54,632 bases of DNA from positions 1 to 54,632 of the forward strand of contig JAPYUM010000010.1 of NCBI GenBank assembly GCA_029940535.1, in the 5' to 3' direction. The stretch is from Vicinamibacterales bacterium. Its GTDB lineage: Bacteria; Acidobacteriota; Vicinamibacteria; Vicinamibacterales; UBA8438. The notes beneath the pieces are model-generated. The model saw only the letters and a list, made by a program, of their open reading frames with translations. It made no database searches and was not told the DNA's origin. The translations under genes were made by a program, and so were the position numbers. Below, in pieces: positions 23,845 through 32,482 of the stretch (positions within the stretch are counted from its first letter, which is position 1; every line of letters begins with the position of its first letter).

Positions 23845-24941
23845 TGTCGTGTGGGGGCAGACGGACGGGTTAGCCCGAGCTCAGCGCGGGCGTCGGCCGA
23901 TCCGCGCTCGAGGCGGTCGCCGAGTTCGATGCCGGTCGAACCGGCGATACGGACCATCCGTTCGAAGTTCGACGCGACGCCGGCCGCGTCCACCGTGGCG
24001 GCCGGGCCGATCGCTTCGACGACGGCGGTCCGCGCGGCCTCCAATGCCTGCGACCCTGTGACGATCGCCTCCGCGAACGCGATGAGCGTCGGGCCATGGG
24101 GCACACGACTGTCGTGGCCGGGGTTGGCGATCGCGGTGATGTCTGCGGGTTCGCCTTCGAGCGCACTGCTCTCACGGAGCATCCAGGCATGAGCGCTGGT
24201 TCAATAGAAACAGTCGTGGAGCACTGACACGCGACCGGCGATTAGCTCCATCTGCGGGCGGCTGAGGCTTCCCTGACAGGCGCTCGCGTCGCGGACCCGC
24301 TCGTTCGGCAGATAGTGGACCGCGCTGAGGTCGGCCAAGGTTCTCACCTCGTCGGGCACGAGACTCATCGCGCGAATCACGTTGCCGGTCTTCCCCGCGG
24401 GCCAGAGGTCCGCCTCCGGGGTGTCGGCGTTGTCCATCGGCACCATCGGCACCCAGGCTTCGTCGAGATGGAGGACGGCACGCGCCGGTCGGTAGGCGGT
24501 GGGCGCACCCGGGAGCGGTGCGGGTAACGCATGCTCCGGCACCGCCACCGCGCGGCAGAACCGGTCGATACTGACCAACGCGACGACAGTGCCGACAATC
24601 TCGACGTACTGCCCGTCGCTCAGCCCCTCGGCAAGCCGAGCCTCGTACCAGCGCCGGGTGAGCCGGCCGGCATCCTGCATGACGGCGTGAGCGACCTCGA
24701 CCGCGGCGTCGGGGAGGTCGGTGACGGCGGTGTGGCGTCCGGCTACGATGTGCGGTGACAGGGCCGACCGGCGCTGGCGGCAGTGATCACACCTGGCCGC
24801 CGCGCGTGCCTCGTGCGCGATGGCGACGCGCTCGGCCCCCGTCCAGCCGGCGCCGGGTCGGGCCAGCCGGTCCCAGAAGCGTTGATGACTCTCGGCGAAC
24901 CCCGACCGGACGGGCACTGGAGCACTGGCATACGAGAGCAT
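23841..24941 (-). CDS. AhpD-like/CMD-domain protein, selenoprotein (CFYU)
   Basis: 366 residues with one in-frame TGA read as an amino acid. Residues 1-246 run from MLSYASAPVPV to VSVLHDCFY; then TGA (24203-24201); then TSAHAWMLRESSALEGE to the end in the same frame. In the carboxymuconolactone-decarboxylase/AhpD fold the redox motif is CxxC followed by a histidine (ECFYCxxSHAxML). Here it is C244-F-Y-U247-T-S-A-H. The region before (SRPQMELIAGRVS) and after matches the family without gaps. A first, degenerate half carries another CxxC (C51, C54). Probable role: thiol/selenol peroxidase or related reductase. It starts 12 bases behind the serine hydrolase stop and converges on the DsbA-like selenoprotein, sharing CTAG. 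Confidence 0.86.
24167..24181 (-). promoter_or_regulatory. candidate bacterial SECIS hairpin (AhpD-like gene)
   Basis: On the minus strand TGCTC and GAGCA form a 5-bp stem with the loop CGTGA, which begins 25 bases after the TGA and has G as its second base. A competing hairpin (CTCATG with CGTGAG, 11-base loop, starting 8 bases after the TGA) is also possible. The structure is weaker than that of the convergent gene. Confidence 0.5.
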
Positions 24942-24953
24942 CGCGCAAGGGCC

Positions 24954-26201
24954 TCAATCCACGATGGCGCCGTAGACCAGTTCTTTGAATTCCTCCCGGA
25001 ATCCGCCGCCCCGCGACGGCGAGACCGCGGCCATGATGACCGCGACAATGCCGTGTTCCGGGTCGATGGAGAACCGGGTGCCCGAGGACCCGTCCCACCA
25101 GTACTCGCCCTGTCCCACTGGAAACGAATAGGCGCTCGCATCCAGCACGACGTTGAAGCCAAGGCCCCAGCCGGAGCCGGCCATATATCCGCCACCGATC
25201 GGCAGCACCGTGTCCGGGAGATGATTGCGCGTCATCAGCGCCACCGTGTCGGCACGCAGAACACGCGTGCCGCCCAGTTCTCCCGCGTTCAGGAACATCT
25301 GCGAGAACCGGACGAAGTCCATCACCGAGGATAGCAACCCGACCCCGCCCTCGATCAGCGTGGGTCGTTGGGTGAACGGCACCTCCTCGATCGCGTGCGG
25401 ACGCAGCGCGCCGGTCTCGCGGTCCGGCCGGTACACGCTCGTGAGCCGGTCGGCGCGTTTGCCGTCGGCCCAGAAGACGGTGTCCGTCATGCCGAGCGGT
25501 GCCAGCACGCGCTCCTGCAGGAACTCCTCGAATGGCTGACCAGACCAGATTTCGACGAGCCGGCCGAGCATCGTCGTGGAGATGCCGTAGCGGAAACGTG
25601 TGCCCGGGTCTTCAAACAGCGGCACGCGGGCCGCATTCGCGACCATCTGGGTCAAGGGAATGGAACGCAGTCGAACCCCCTCGGCACGGTAGATCGTCGA
25701 GCTGCGGCTGCCGATGCCAGACGAGTGGGTGAGCAGGTGCCGCACGGTGATGTCGCCGTCGCGTGCGCGGGTCTGCGACAGGTCCGGGTCGCTGGCGTCG
25801 AGAAACACCCGTTGGTCTTCGAATTCGGGAATGTATCGCGAGACCGGATCATCGAGCTGAAACTTGCCTTCCTCCCACAGGATCATCACCGCGGTGCTGG
25901 TGATCGGTCGGGTCATCGAATACAGACGGAAGATGGCGTCCTCGGGCATGACGTCGCCCGCGGCGAGGTCCCGCTGACCGAGCGCCTCCAGATACACGAG
26001 CTTGCCGTGCCGGGCCACCGCGGCGACGACGCCCGCCACATCTCCGGCGTCGACGTGGTCCTGGAGCGCGGCCGTCGCCGCCGTCAGACCCGCCGAGGAC
26101 AGACCGACCGACTCTGGCGTGGCCCGGGCCAGATCCTGGGCTGCGGCCTGGGGGCCCGCCGCGAGGTACGCGAGTGCGAGCGTGAGAGCTACAAGCTTCA
26201 T
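24954..26201 (-). CDS. exported serine hydrolase (beta-lactamase class C/EstB-like)
   Basis: 415 residues with a signal peptide (MKLVALTLALAYLAAGPQAA). It has the penicillin-binding-protein/class C beta-lactamase fold. The nucleophile is S95 in RLYSMTRPITS, followed by FRYGIST (tyrosine motif) and WWDGSSGTRFSIDPE near the C-terminus. The usual SxxK lysine is arginine here (R98), a variant of unknown effect. Such proteins are mostly esterases or D-aminopeptidases rather than true beta-lactamases. The ATG at 26201 is chosen for the signal peptide. The AhpD-like selenoprotein gene follows 12 bases downstream. Confidence 0.85.
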   Translation of the reverse strand: MKLVALTLALAYLAAGPQAAAQDLARATPESVGLSSAGLTAATAALQDHVDAGDVAGVVAAVARHGKLVYLEALGQRDLAAGDVMPEDAIFRLYSMTRPITSTAVMILWEEGKFQLDDPVSRYIPEFEDQRVFLDASDPDLSQTRARDGDITVRHLLTHSSGIGSRSSTIYRAEGVRLRSIPLTQMVANAARVPLFEDPGTRFRYGISTTMLGRLVEIWSGQPFEEFLQERVLAPLGMTDTVFWADGKRADRLTSVYRPDRETGALRPHAIEEVPFTQRPTLIEGGVGLLSSVMDFVRFSQMFLNAGELGGTRVLRADTVALMTRNHLPDTVLPIGGGYMAGSGWGLGFNVVLDASAYSFPVGQGEYWWDGSSGTRFSIDPEHGIVAVIMAAVSPSRGGGFREEFKELVYGAIVD

Positions 26202-26251
26202 GGCTCGGATCTTAGCAGTTCGCGGTGGCGCAGGAGGGGTACGGCCGACGG

Positions 26252-26257
26252 TATAAT
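26252..26257 (+). promoter_or_regulatory. TATAAT -10 box of the DUF5916 gene
   Basis: A perfect TATAAT lies 62 bases before the ATG at 26320, in the divergent region between the serine hydrolase and DUF5916 genes. No -35 consensus is seen. Confidence 0.5.
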
Positions 26258-26319
26258 CGACCGTTTGTCGTCTGCTCGAGACGGTCACTAGACGGGCGAC
26301 GAGGTAGAGAGTACTGACT

Positions 26320-28608
26320 ATGCGTTTGGCGGCGGTGTGCGGCGTGGTGATGTGCGCCTGTCTGGGTGTCGGTGCTCGACCCGCGGAGGCGCAGTCGGCG
26401 ACGGAGGCGGCTGCTACCGACGTGTCGCTTGGACTGAGCCCCGGCCGACCCCGGGTGCGACCGGTGCGAGTCGACGCCCCTCCGGTGATCGACGGACGGC
26501 TCGACGACGAGGCCTGGCAGACGGCGACGGTCCTGACAGAATTCCTCCAGCAGTCGCCGCTCGACGGCGCGCCGGCCACCGAGCCTACCGAGGTCTACAT
26601 CGCGTACGACAGCGACCATCTCTACTTCGGGTTTGCCGTGCACTACTCGGACCCGTCCATCATGCGGGCCAATCGGGTCGACCGCGACCGTGCGCCCCAG
26701 GACGATCTGATGACCGTGTATCTCGATACATTTCTCGACCAACAGCGGTCGTACGACTTTGACGTCAATGGATACGGCGTGCAGGGCGACGGCATCATCG
26801 ATGCGGGCGGTGGCCGGTCGCAGGCGATTCCGTTCGCGGACCGGTCGTGGGACGCGTTGTTCGAGACCGCCGGTCAGATCGTCGAGGATGGCTATCGGGC
26901 CGAGATGGCGATTCCGTTCAAGAGCCTTCGATACCCCCGGCGCGATGCGGGCGAGCCGCACCAGTGGGGTTTCCAGATCGTGCGTGAGATCAAAGGGAAG
27001 GACCAGGAGAACGATGTCTGGGCGCCGATGTCTCGCGACGAACCCAGTTTTCTGGCCCAGATGGGCCTGATCGAGGGCATGACCGGGTTGTCGACCAGCC
27101 GCAATCTGGAATTCCTTCCAACCTTTACGGCGATCAAGTTCGGCGCGCTGGACGAAACGACCGGTACCTTCGAAACTGGTGACACCGACCCCGATGCCGG
27201 GCTGAATGTGAAATACGGGGTCACGTCGAACCTGATCGCCGACTTCACCGTTAATCCGGATTTCTCGCAAATCGAATCTGACCGTCCCCAGATCGAAGTC
27301 AACCGGCGGTTTCCGTTGTTTTTCTCTGAACTGCGGCCCTTCTTTCTTGAAGGCGCCGAAATTTTCAGCGTGCGGGGGCCGGTGACGTTCGTGCACACCA
27401 GAACCATCGTCGACCCGCGCGTGGGCGCCAAGCTGAGCGGCAAGGCGGGGAACACGGCGCTCGGCGTGCTCTTCGCCGATGACGAGGCGCCAGGCAACCT
27501 CGACGACGCGGGTGCTCTCGGATTCGGGAAGACGGCGAAGACCTTCATCGGTCGCGTCAAACACGATCTCTACACGGAGTCGCACATTGGCGGGATGTTC
27601 ACGAACCGGGAATTTGCCGGCGCCTACAGCCGTCTTGGGATGTTCGACGGCGATTTTCGCCTCGGCAGCACGCACACCCTGGGCTACCGCGTGGCCGGCA
27701 CCCAACGTCGCGACGCCGACGACGCGGAGGGCGGGGAGACGACCGGGTATTTGTGGGACGTCGACTTTCGGAAGCAGGGTCGCAACCTGAGCTATTTCGT
27801 GGCCAGTTTTGCGCTCTCGCCGGACTTCGAGACCGACTCGGGGTTCGTGCGACGCCAGGACCAGAAGCGGACATTCGGCAACATCGGGTATCGCTGGTGG
27901 CCGGAATCCTGGCTGATCAGCTGGGGGCCCGAGTTCGGGTATGGGCGACTGTTCGACTTTGACGGCGTGCTGCAGGACGAGAACACCTCTGGCGGCGTGG
28001 ACCTCGAGTTTGCCAAGAACATCAGTGTTGGCGCCAGCGCAAGCCGGGACCTCGAGCGGTTCGAAGGCATCGACTTCGTGCAGAACCGAATCAAGCTCAA
28101 CGGGCGCATCAATACGAACCGAGCCTTTCAACTGGGGGCCGGGTTCAACACCGGCGACCAGCTGTTCTTCGATGTCGACAACCCGTTTCTGGGGCGCGGG
28201 ATCGGCGGGAATATCAATGCGACGCTTCGGCCGGTGTCGAGATTTCAGTCACGCCTCAGCTTCGACGTGAGCCGCCTGACCGATCCCAGAAACGATGACG
28301 TCGAGGTGTTCAACGTCAAGATCGTCCGGGCGCAAAGCACCTATCAGTTCACCGACCGATTGCTGTTGCGCAACATCACCGAGTTCAATACATTCGATGA
28401 CACGATTGACCTCAACCTGCTCTTTACGTATCGCGTCAACGCCGGTACCGTGTTCTATGGCGGCTATGATGACCACTATCAGCAGGCCGATCGTGTGGGC
28501 AACGATCTCGACGCTGATGGAATAGACGACCCGTTTCTGCTGACACAGGACTATCGACGCACGAATCGGGCTGTGTTCATGAAGGTCCAATATTTGTTTC
28601 GATACTAG
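26320..28608 (+). CDS. DUF5916 outer-membrane protein with CBM9-like domain
   Basis: 762 residues. A signal peptide (ending ARPAEAQS) is followed by a CBM9-like beta-sandwich (about 45-230: APPVIDGRLDDEAWQTA, YIAYDSDHLYFGFAV, WGFQIVREIKGKD). Then comes the DUF5916 beta-barrel region to the C-terminus, which ends in aromatic VQYLFRY as outer-membrane barrels do. The stretch NPDFSQIESDRPQIEVNRRFP and FFSELRPFFLEGAEIF is the family signature. These proteins are common in Acidobacteria and Bacteroidetes and are thought to work in uptake or processing of large molecules. The propeller gene follows on the same strand. Confidence 0.88.
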   Translation: MRLAAVCGVVMCACLGVGARPAEAQSATEAAATDVSLGLSPGRPRVRPVRVDAPPVIDGRLDDEAWQTATVLTEFLQQSPLDGAPATEPTEVYIAYDSDHLYFGFAVHYSDPSIMRANRVDRDRAPQDDLMTVYLDTFLDQQRSYDFDVNGYGVQGDGIIDAGGGRSQAIPFADRSWDALFETAGQIVEDGYRAEMAIPFKSLRYPRRDAGEPHQWGFQIVREIKGKDQENDVWAPMSRDEPSFLAQMGLIEGMTGLSTSRNLEFLPTFTAIKFGALDETTGTFETGDTDPDAGLNVKYGVTSNLIADFTVNPDFSQIESDRPQIEVNRRFPLFFSELRPFFLEGAEIFSVRGPVTFVHTRTIVDPRVGAKLSGKAGNTALGVLFADDEAPGNLDDAGALGFGKTAKTFIGRVKHDLYTESHIGGMFTNREFAGAYSRLGMFDGDFRLGSTHTLGYRVAGTQRRDADDAEGGETTGYLWDVDFRKQGRNLSYFVASFALSPDFETDSGFVRRQDQKRTFGNIGYRWWPESWLISWGPEFGYGRLFDFDGVLQDENTSGGVDLEFAKNISVGASASRDLERFEGIDFVQNRIKLNGRINTNRAFQLGAGFNTGDQLFFDVDNPFLGRGIGGNINATLRPVSRFQSRLSFDVSRLTDPRNDDVEVFNVKIVRAQSTYQFTDRLLLRNITEFNTFDDTIDLNLLFTYRVNAGTVFYGGYDDHYQQADRVGNDLDADGIDDPFLLTQDYRRTNRAVFMKVQYLFRY

Positions 28609-28655
28609 GACGACTCGGGCCCGTGGGTCCGATTGCGACAGGCGGAGAACCCCAG

Positions 28656-29891
28656 ATGACCATGAAAATGCGCGTCGGCGTCGGTATGTCCATGGTGGCA
28701 GCGCTGGCCATGATCGCGTCCCAGGCTGCGGCCCAGGACTGGCCGCAGTGGCGGGGCCCGAATAGAGACGGGTCGGTCACCGGATTCAACGCCCCGGCCG
28801 CCTGGCCCACCAGCCTGAACGAGCAGTGGAAGGTCGAGGTCGGGTTCGGCTACGCCTCGCCCATCCTCATCGGCGACCTCGTCTACATGTTTACTCGCCA
28901 GGGTGACGACGAGGTGATGATGGCGCTCGACGCCGGGTCCGGGGAGACGAGGTGGCGCACCAGCTATCCGGCGCCGTTCAACATGGTGGCGGCAACCCGC
29001 AACCATGGTCCGGGGCCGAAGTCGACGCCCGCCTACGCCGACGGACGCCTGTTCACGCTTGGCATCAGCGGCATCGTGACCGCGTTCGACGCCGCCACCG
29101 GACGCCAACTGTGGCAGCGTCCCCACGACGCCATCGAACCGCTGTATCACACCGGCCAGTCGCCGTACGTCGATGGCGATCAGATGATTTTGCACGTGGG
29201 GGGGCAGGACGCGGGGGCCCTGACCGCGTTTGATGTCGCCACCGGCGAAGAGCGATGGCGCTGGGATGGTGACGGGCCGGCCTACGGGTCACCGATCGTG
29301 GTCGAGGTGGAGGGCGTGCGCCAGGTCATCACCTTCACCCAGGAACATTTTGTCGGCGTGGCGGCGGACGGCGGTGAGCTGCTCTGGAGTCGTCCCTACA
29401 CCACGGCGTCGACTACCACGTCGCAAACACCGCGTCTCTATGATGGGGACGTCATCGAGTCGGGGCGTGGCAACGGCATCACCCGGTTCCGGGTGGTGCG
29501 CGAGGGCGCCGCCTGGACGACCGAGGACGTGTGGCACGCCGACGAGGTGTCGCTGCACATGACCAACGGGGTCGTCGTGGACGATGTCCTCTTTGGGTTG
29601 TCGCATCTCAACCGCGGACAATACTTCGGGCTCGACCTCGACAACGGCGAAGTGTTGTGGACCAGCGAGCCCCGTCAAGCGGAGAACGCCGCGATCCTCA
29701 ATGTTGGGACCACGATCCTGTCTCTCGAGGAGGATGCCGAGTTGGTGATCGTGCCGCACAGTCGCACCGGTTTCGAGCCGGTCCGGCGGTACGAGGTGGC
29801 CGACAGTTCCACCTGGACGCTGCCCACGCTGTCGGGGAACCGGATGTTCGTCAAAGACGTGGAGTCGCTCACACTTTGGACAGTTAATTAG
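28656..29891 (+). CDS. secreted PQQ-like beta-propeller protein
   Basis: 411 residues with a signal peptide (VAALAMIASQAAAQ). The mature part starts DWPQWRGPNRDGSVTGF, the opening of acidobacterial BamB-like propellers and similar to the protein at 0.5 kb. Blade motifs include LDAGSGETRWRT, FDAATGRQLWQR and FDVATGEERWRW. No heme or EF-hand motif and no known active-site residues are seen. The ATG at 28656 follows GGCGGAG by about 9 bases. It comes 47 bases after the DUF5916 gene and may share its transcript. Confidence 0.82.
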   Translation: MTMKMRVGVGMSMVAALAMIASQAAAQDWPQWRGPNRDGSVTGFNAPAAWPTSLNEQWKVEVGFGYASPILIGDLVYMFTRQGDDEVMMALDAGSGETRWRTSYPAPFNMVAATRNHGPGPKSTPAYADGRLFTLGISGIVTAFDAATGRQLWQRPHDAIEPLYHTGQSPYVDGDQMILHVGGQDAGALTAFDVATGEERWRWDGDGPAYGSPIVVEVEGVRQVITFTQEHFVGVAADGGELLWSRPYTTASTTTSQTPRLYDGDVIESGRGNGITRFRVVREGAAWTTEDVWHADEVSLHMTNGVVVDDVLFGLSHLNRGQYFGLDLDNGEVLWTSEPRQAENAAILNVGTTILSLEEDAELVIVPHSRTGFEPVRRYEVADSSTWTLPTLSGNRMFVKDVESLTLWTVN

Positions 29892-29909
29892 ACGGTTGCG
29901 CAGATTCTG

Positions 29910-29963
29910 ACTAGACAGGACTGCGCCGCTGGGTGCGCACTGTGGTGCGCCCACCGGTCTAGT
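29910..29963. promoter_or_regulatory. inverted repeat upstream of the peroxiredoxin gene
   Basis: ACTAGACAGG (29910-29919) and CCGGTCTAGT (29954-29963) are inverted arms with one mismatch. A second hairpin (GGGTGCGC with GTGCGCCC) sits between them. It ends 43 bases before the peroxiredoxin start. It could be an operator or the terminator of the propeller gene; there is no T-run. Confidence 0.4.
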
Positions 29964-30006
29964 GGGTTCATGGGTGCAGCACGCCAACAACGCAGAGGAG
30001 AGCACG

Positions 30007-30666
30007 ATGTCACTGAGAATCAACAACACCGCGCCGGACTTTACGGCCCAGACGACGCAGGGCACCATCCACTTTCACGAGTGGATCGGGGATGGTTGGG
30101 CTGTCATGTGCTCGCATCCGAAGGACTTCACGCCCGTCTGCACGACCGAGCTGGGCACGCTGGCCGGCTTGCAGGGTGAGTTCGCGAAGCGGAATTGCAA
30201 GATTCTGGGGATCAGCGTCGACCCCGTGACGAATCACGAGAAGTGGTCCAAGGACATTGAGGCGTCGCAGGGGCACGCGGTCGGTTATCCGCTCATCGGG
30301 GACCCCACCCTCGAGGTCGTCAAGGCCTACGACATGCTCCCGGGTGATGCCGGCGACACCAGTGAAGGGCGCACTCCGGCCGACAACGCCACCGCGCGGT
30401 CGGTGTTCGTCATCGGGCCCGACAAGAAGATCAAGGCGACGATCACGTATCCGATGAGCACTGGGCGCAACTTCGACGAGATCCTGCGACTGGTCGACTC
30501 GTGCCAGCTCACCGCGCGGAAGAAGGTCGCCACACCCGCCAATTGGAATCAGGGCGACGACGTCATCATTCTGCCTTCGGTCTCGGATGAAGATGCCAGG
30601 GCGACGTATCCGGACGGCTGGCAGCAGCCGCTGCCCTACATCCGCGTCGTGCCGCAACCGAAGTAG
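30007..30666 (+). CDS. 1-Cys peroxiredoxin (Prx6 type)
   Basis: 219-residue cytoplasmic peroxidase. The peroxidatic cysteine is C45 in KDFTPVCTTELG, with the threonine of the active site in place. The longer C-terminal domain (NWNQGDDVIILPSVSDEDA, YPDGWQQPLPYIRVVPQ) marks the Prx6/1-Cys subgroup. It reduces hydrogen peroxide and organic hydroperoxides with an external thiol. The ATG at 30007 follows GAGGAG by about 6 bases. It stands alone, with an inverted repeat before it. Confidence 0.93.
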   Translation: MSLRINNTAPDFTAQTTQGTIHFHEWIGDGWAVMCSHPKDFTPVCTTELGTLAGLQGEFAKRNCKILGISVDPVTNHEKWSKDIEASQGHAVGYPLIGDPTLEVVKAYDMLPGDAGDTSEGRTPADNATARSVFVIGPDKKIKATITYPMSTGRNFDEILRLVDSCQLTARKKVATPANWNQGDDVIILPSVSDEDARATYPDGWQQPLPYIRVVPQPK

Positions 30667-30782
30667 TCCCGTTCCTCGCTCCGCCACGGCGAAGCGGCGT
30701 TGTCTCATCGCCCGGTCGGGTCCCACTGACCACGGCCCGTCCGGGCGTTTCTTCCGGTCGACAGACGTAGCCAAGGACATAG

Positions 30783-31265
30783 ATGCCATCTTTCGACGTC
30801 GTCTCTCAAGTCAACATGCAGGAAGTCATGAACGCCGTGAACCAGGCGACCCGCGAGGTCGACACTCGGTTCGACTTCAAGGGGAAGAATGTCAGGTTCG
30901 AGCTGGAGGGATCGGCCGTCACCATGAAGGCCCCCGACAAGTTCCAGCTCAGCCAGATGTACGACATCCTCACCGCGAAGCTGGCGGCCAGGAAGGTCAA
31001 CGTCAAGTGTCTCGAGCGGGAGGAGCCGCAAGAGAACGTCGCCGACGCCCATCAGGTGGTGAAGGTGCGTCAGGGTATCGAGAGCGATCTGGCCCGGCGC
31101 CTCGTCAAGACCGTCAAGGACGCCAAAGCGAAGGTCCAGGTCGCGATCCAGGGAGACCAGCTTCGAGTGACCGGCAAGAAGCGCGACATTCTGCAAGATG
31201 TCATCAGCCTTCTCAAGGAAGAGAAGGTCGACATGCCGCTCCAATTCATTAATTTTCGCGACTGA
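30783..31265 (+). CDS. yajQ: YajQ family nucleotide-binding protein
   Basis: 160 residues, the full length of YajQ. It starts MPSFDVVSQVNMQEVMNAVN and contains TRFDFKG, KCLEREEP, RQGIESDLARRLVK and ends MPLQFINFRD, all typical. YajQ proteins bind nucleotides or tRNA, and some act as cyclic di-GMP effectors working with a transcription factor. The stop overlaps the ATG of the M48 gene (TGATG), so the two were translationally coupled. Confidence 0.95.
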   Translation: MPSFDVVSQVNMQEVMNAVNQATREVDTRFDFKGKNVRFELEGSAVTMKAPDKFQLSQMYDILTAKLAARKVNVKCLEREEPQENVADAHQVVKVRQGIESDLARRLVKTVKDAKAKVQVAIQGDQLRVTGKKRDILQDVISLLKEEKVDMPLQFINFRD

Positions 31266-32368
31266 TGACACCACGCACCGATCTGCAGGCGGAGGGCGAC
31301 CGCCTCTCGGCTGACGGCCGACATGGCGCCGGGCGTCCACGCCATCATTGACGGCTGTCGGACCACACTGGGGGTGGATGGGCCACTCGAGCTCTTCGTC
31401 TACCCGGAGCCACGGTTCAACGCGGCCGCGGTCAAACCTGAGAGGGGACGCCTGTTGCTGATGGTGTCGTCCGCGTTGCTCGAGGGGTTTGAGCCGGACG
31501 AGCTGCGTTTCGTGGCTGGACACGAAGTGGGGCACTACCTGTTCGACCACCACGCCATCCCGACCGGGGCCTTGTTGAGCGGGCAGGTCAAGATGTCCCC
31601 GCAGCTCGCGCTCCAGCTGTTCGCCTGGCAGCGCTACGCGGAGATTTCCGCCGACCGGGCCGGCCTGATCTGCGCCGGTGCCTCGAGCCGGCCGCTCGTG
31701 GTCTCTTCAAGCTGGCGTCCGGGCTGAAGGGCGACCGGGTGCGCGTGAGCATCGCCGAGTTTCTGGCCCAGGTCGGCGACCTGCGTCTGGAGGCGGAGCA
31801 ACAAGACATCGAGGTGCAGGCGCGGCGCGGCGATTGGTTCGCCACGCACCCGTTCAGCCCCCTGCGTTTGAAGGCGGCCGAGCTGTGTGCCGCCTCGGAG
31901 GTCATGACTGACGGGGGGACGCCACGCGCGACGCTCGAGTCCGAGGTCCAGGAGCTGATGACCCTCATGGACCCGAGCTACTTGACGGCGAAGACGGATA
32001 CCGCCGAGACGATGCGTCGTTTGCTGTTTGCCGGCGGGGTCGCGGTGGCCAGCGCGGCCGACGGCACGGCCGCGCCCGAGGCGATGGCTGAACTGGAGCG
32101 GTTACTGGGACCGGGCGCGGTTCCGCCCGAGCTGAAGCCCGCGGTGATCGTGGCCGACCTGCCGGGTCGTATCGAGCGGGTGCGCGCCGGGGTGCCACCA
32201 CTGCGGCGCGCGCAGGTGCTGCGCGATTTGTGTGTGATCGCCCGGGCCGACGGACAGGTCTCGGAGGCGGAGATGGCCGTCATCAAGGACATTGCGGTGA
32301 GGGTCGAGGTCGACCTCGAACTGGTGAGCTGCGTGGTCGACGCGACTTCGAACGGATGCGGATCGTGA
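31265..32368 (+). pseudogene. M48-type metallopeptidase with TerB-like domain, two frameshifts
   Basis: Translation should start at the ATG 31265, which overlaps the YajQ stop: MTPRTDLQAEGDRLSADG. Near 31305 the homology moves to another frame (MAPGVHAIIDG, then FVAGHEVGHYLFDHH with the HExxH zinc site and YAEISADRAG with the third ligand). Near 31692 it moves back to the first frame (LFKLASGLKGDRVRVS), continuing to a TerB-like C-terminal domain (VLRDLCVIARADGQVSEAEM). The two shifts compensate, so the outer parts are in register, but the middle, with the active site, is out of frame. Either a pseudogene or two base errors in the assembly. Confidence 0.75.
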
Positions 32369-32482
32369 TCGCGTCCGTCGGTTGCGTGACGGCGGACTTG
32401 CATCCGCCACGTGTATAGCCGAGGATCAGGTTTTCGGCACGGCTGCTAGGGCACGTGCTCTGGTGGGGGAAGAAGGAGAAGG

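Noticed and set aside
23841-24182. Separate 113-residue gene on the minus strand
   Set aside because: It has no ribosome site of its own and continues the CMD domain of the upstream part in the same frame across the TGA.
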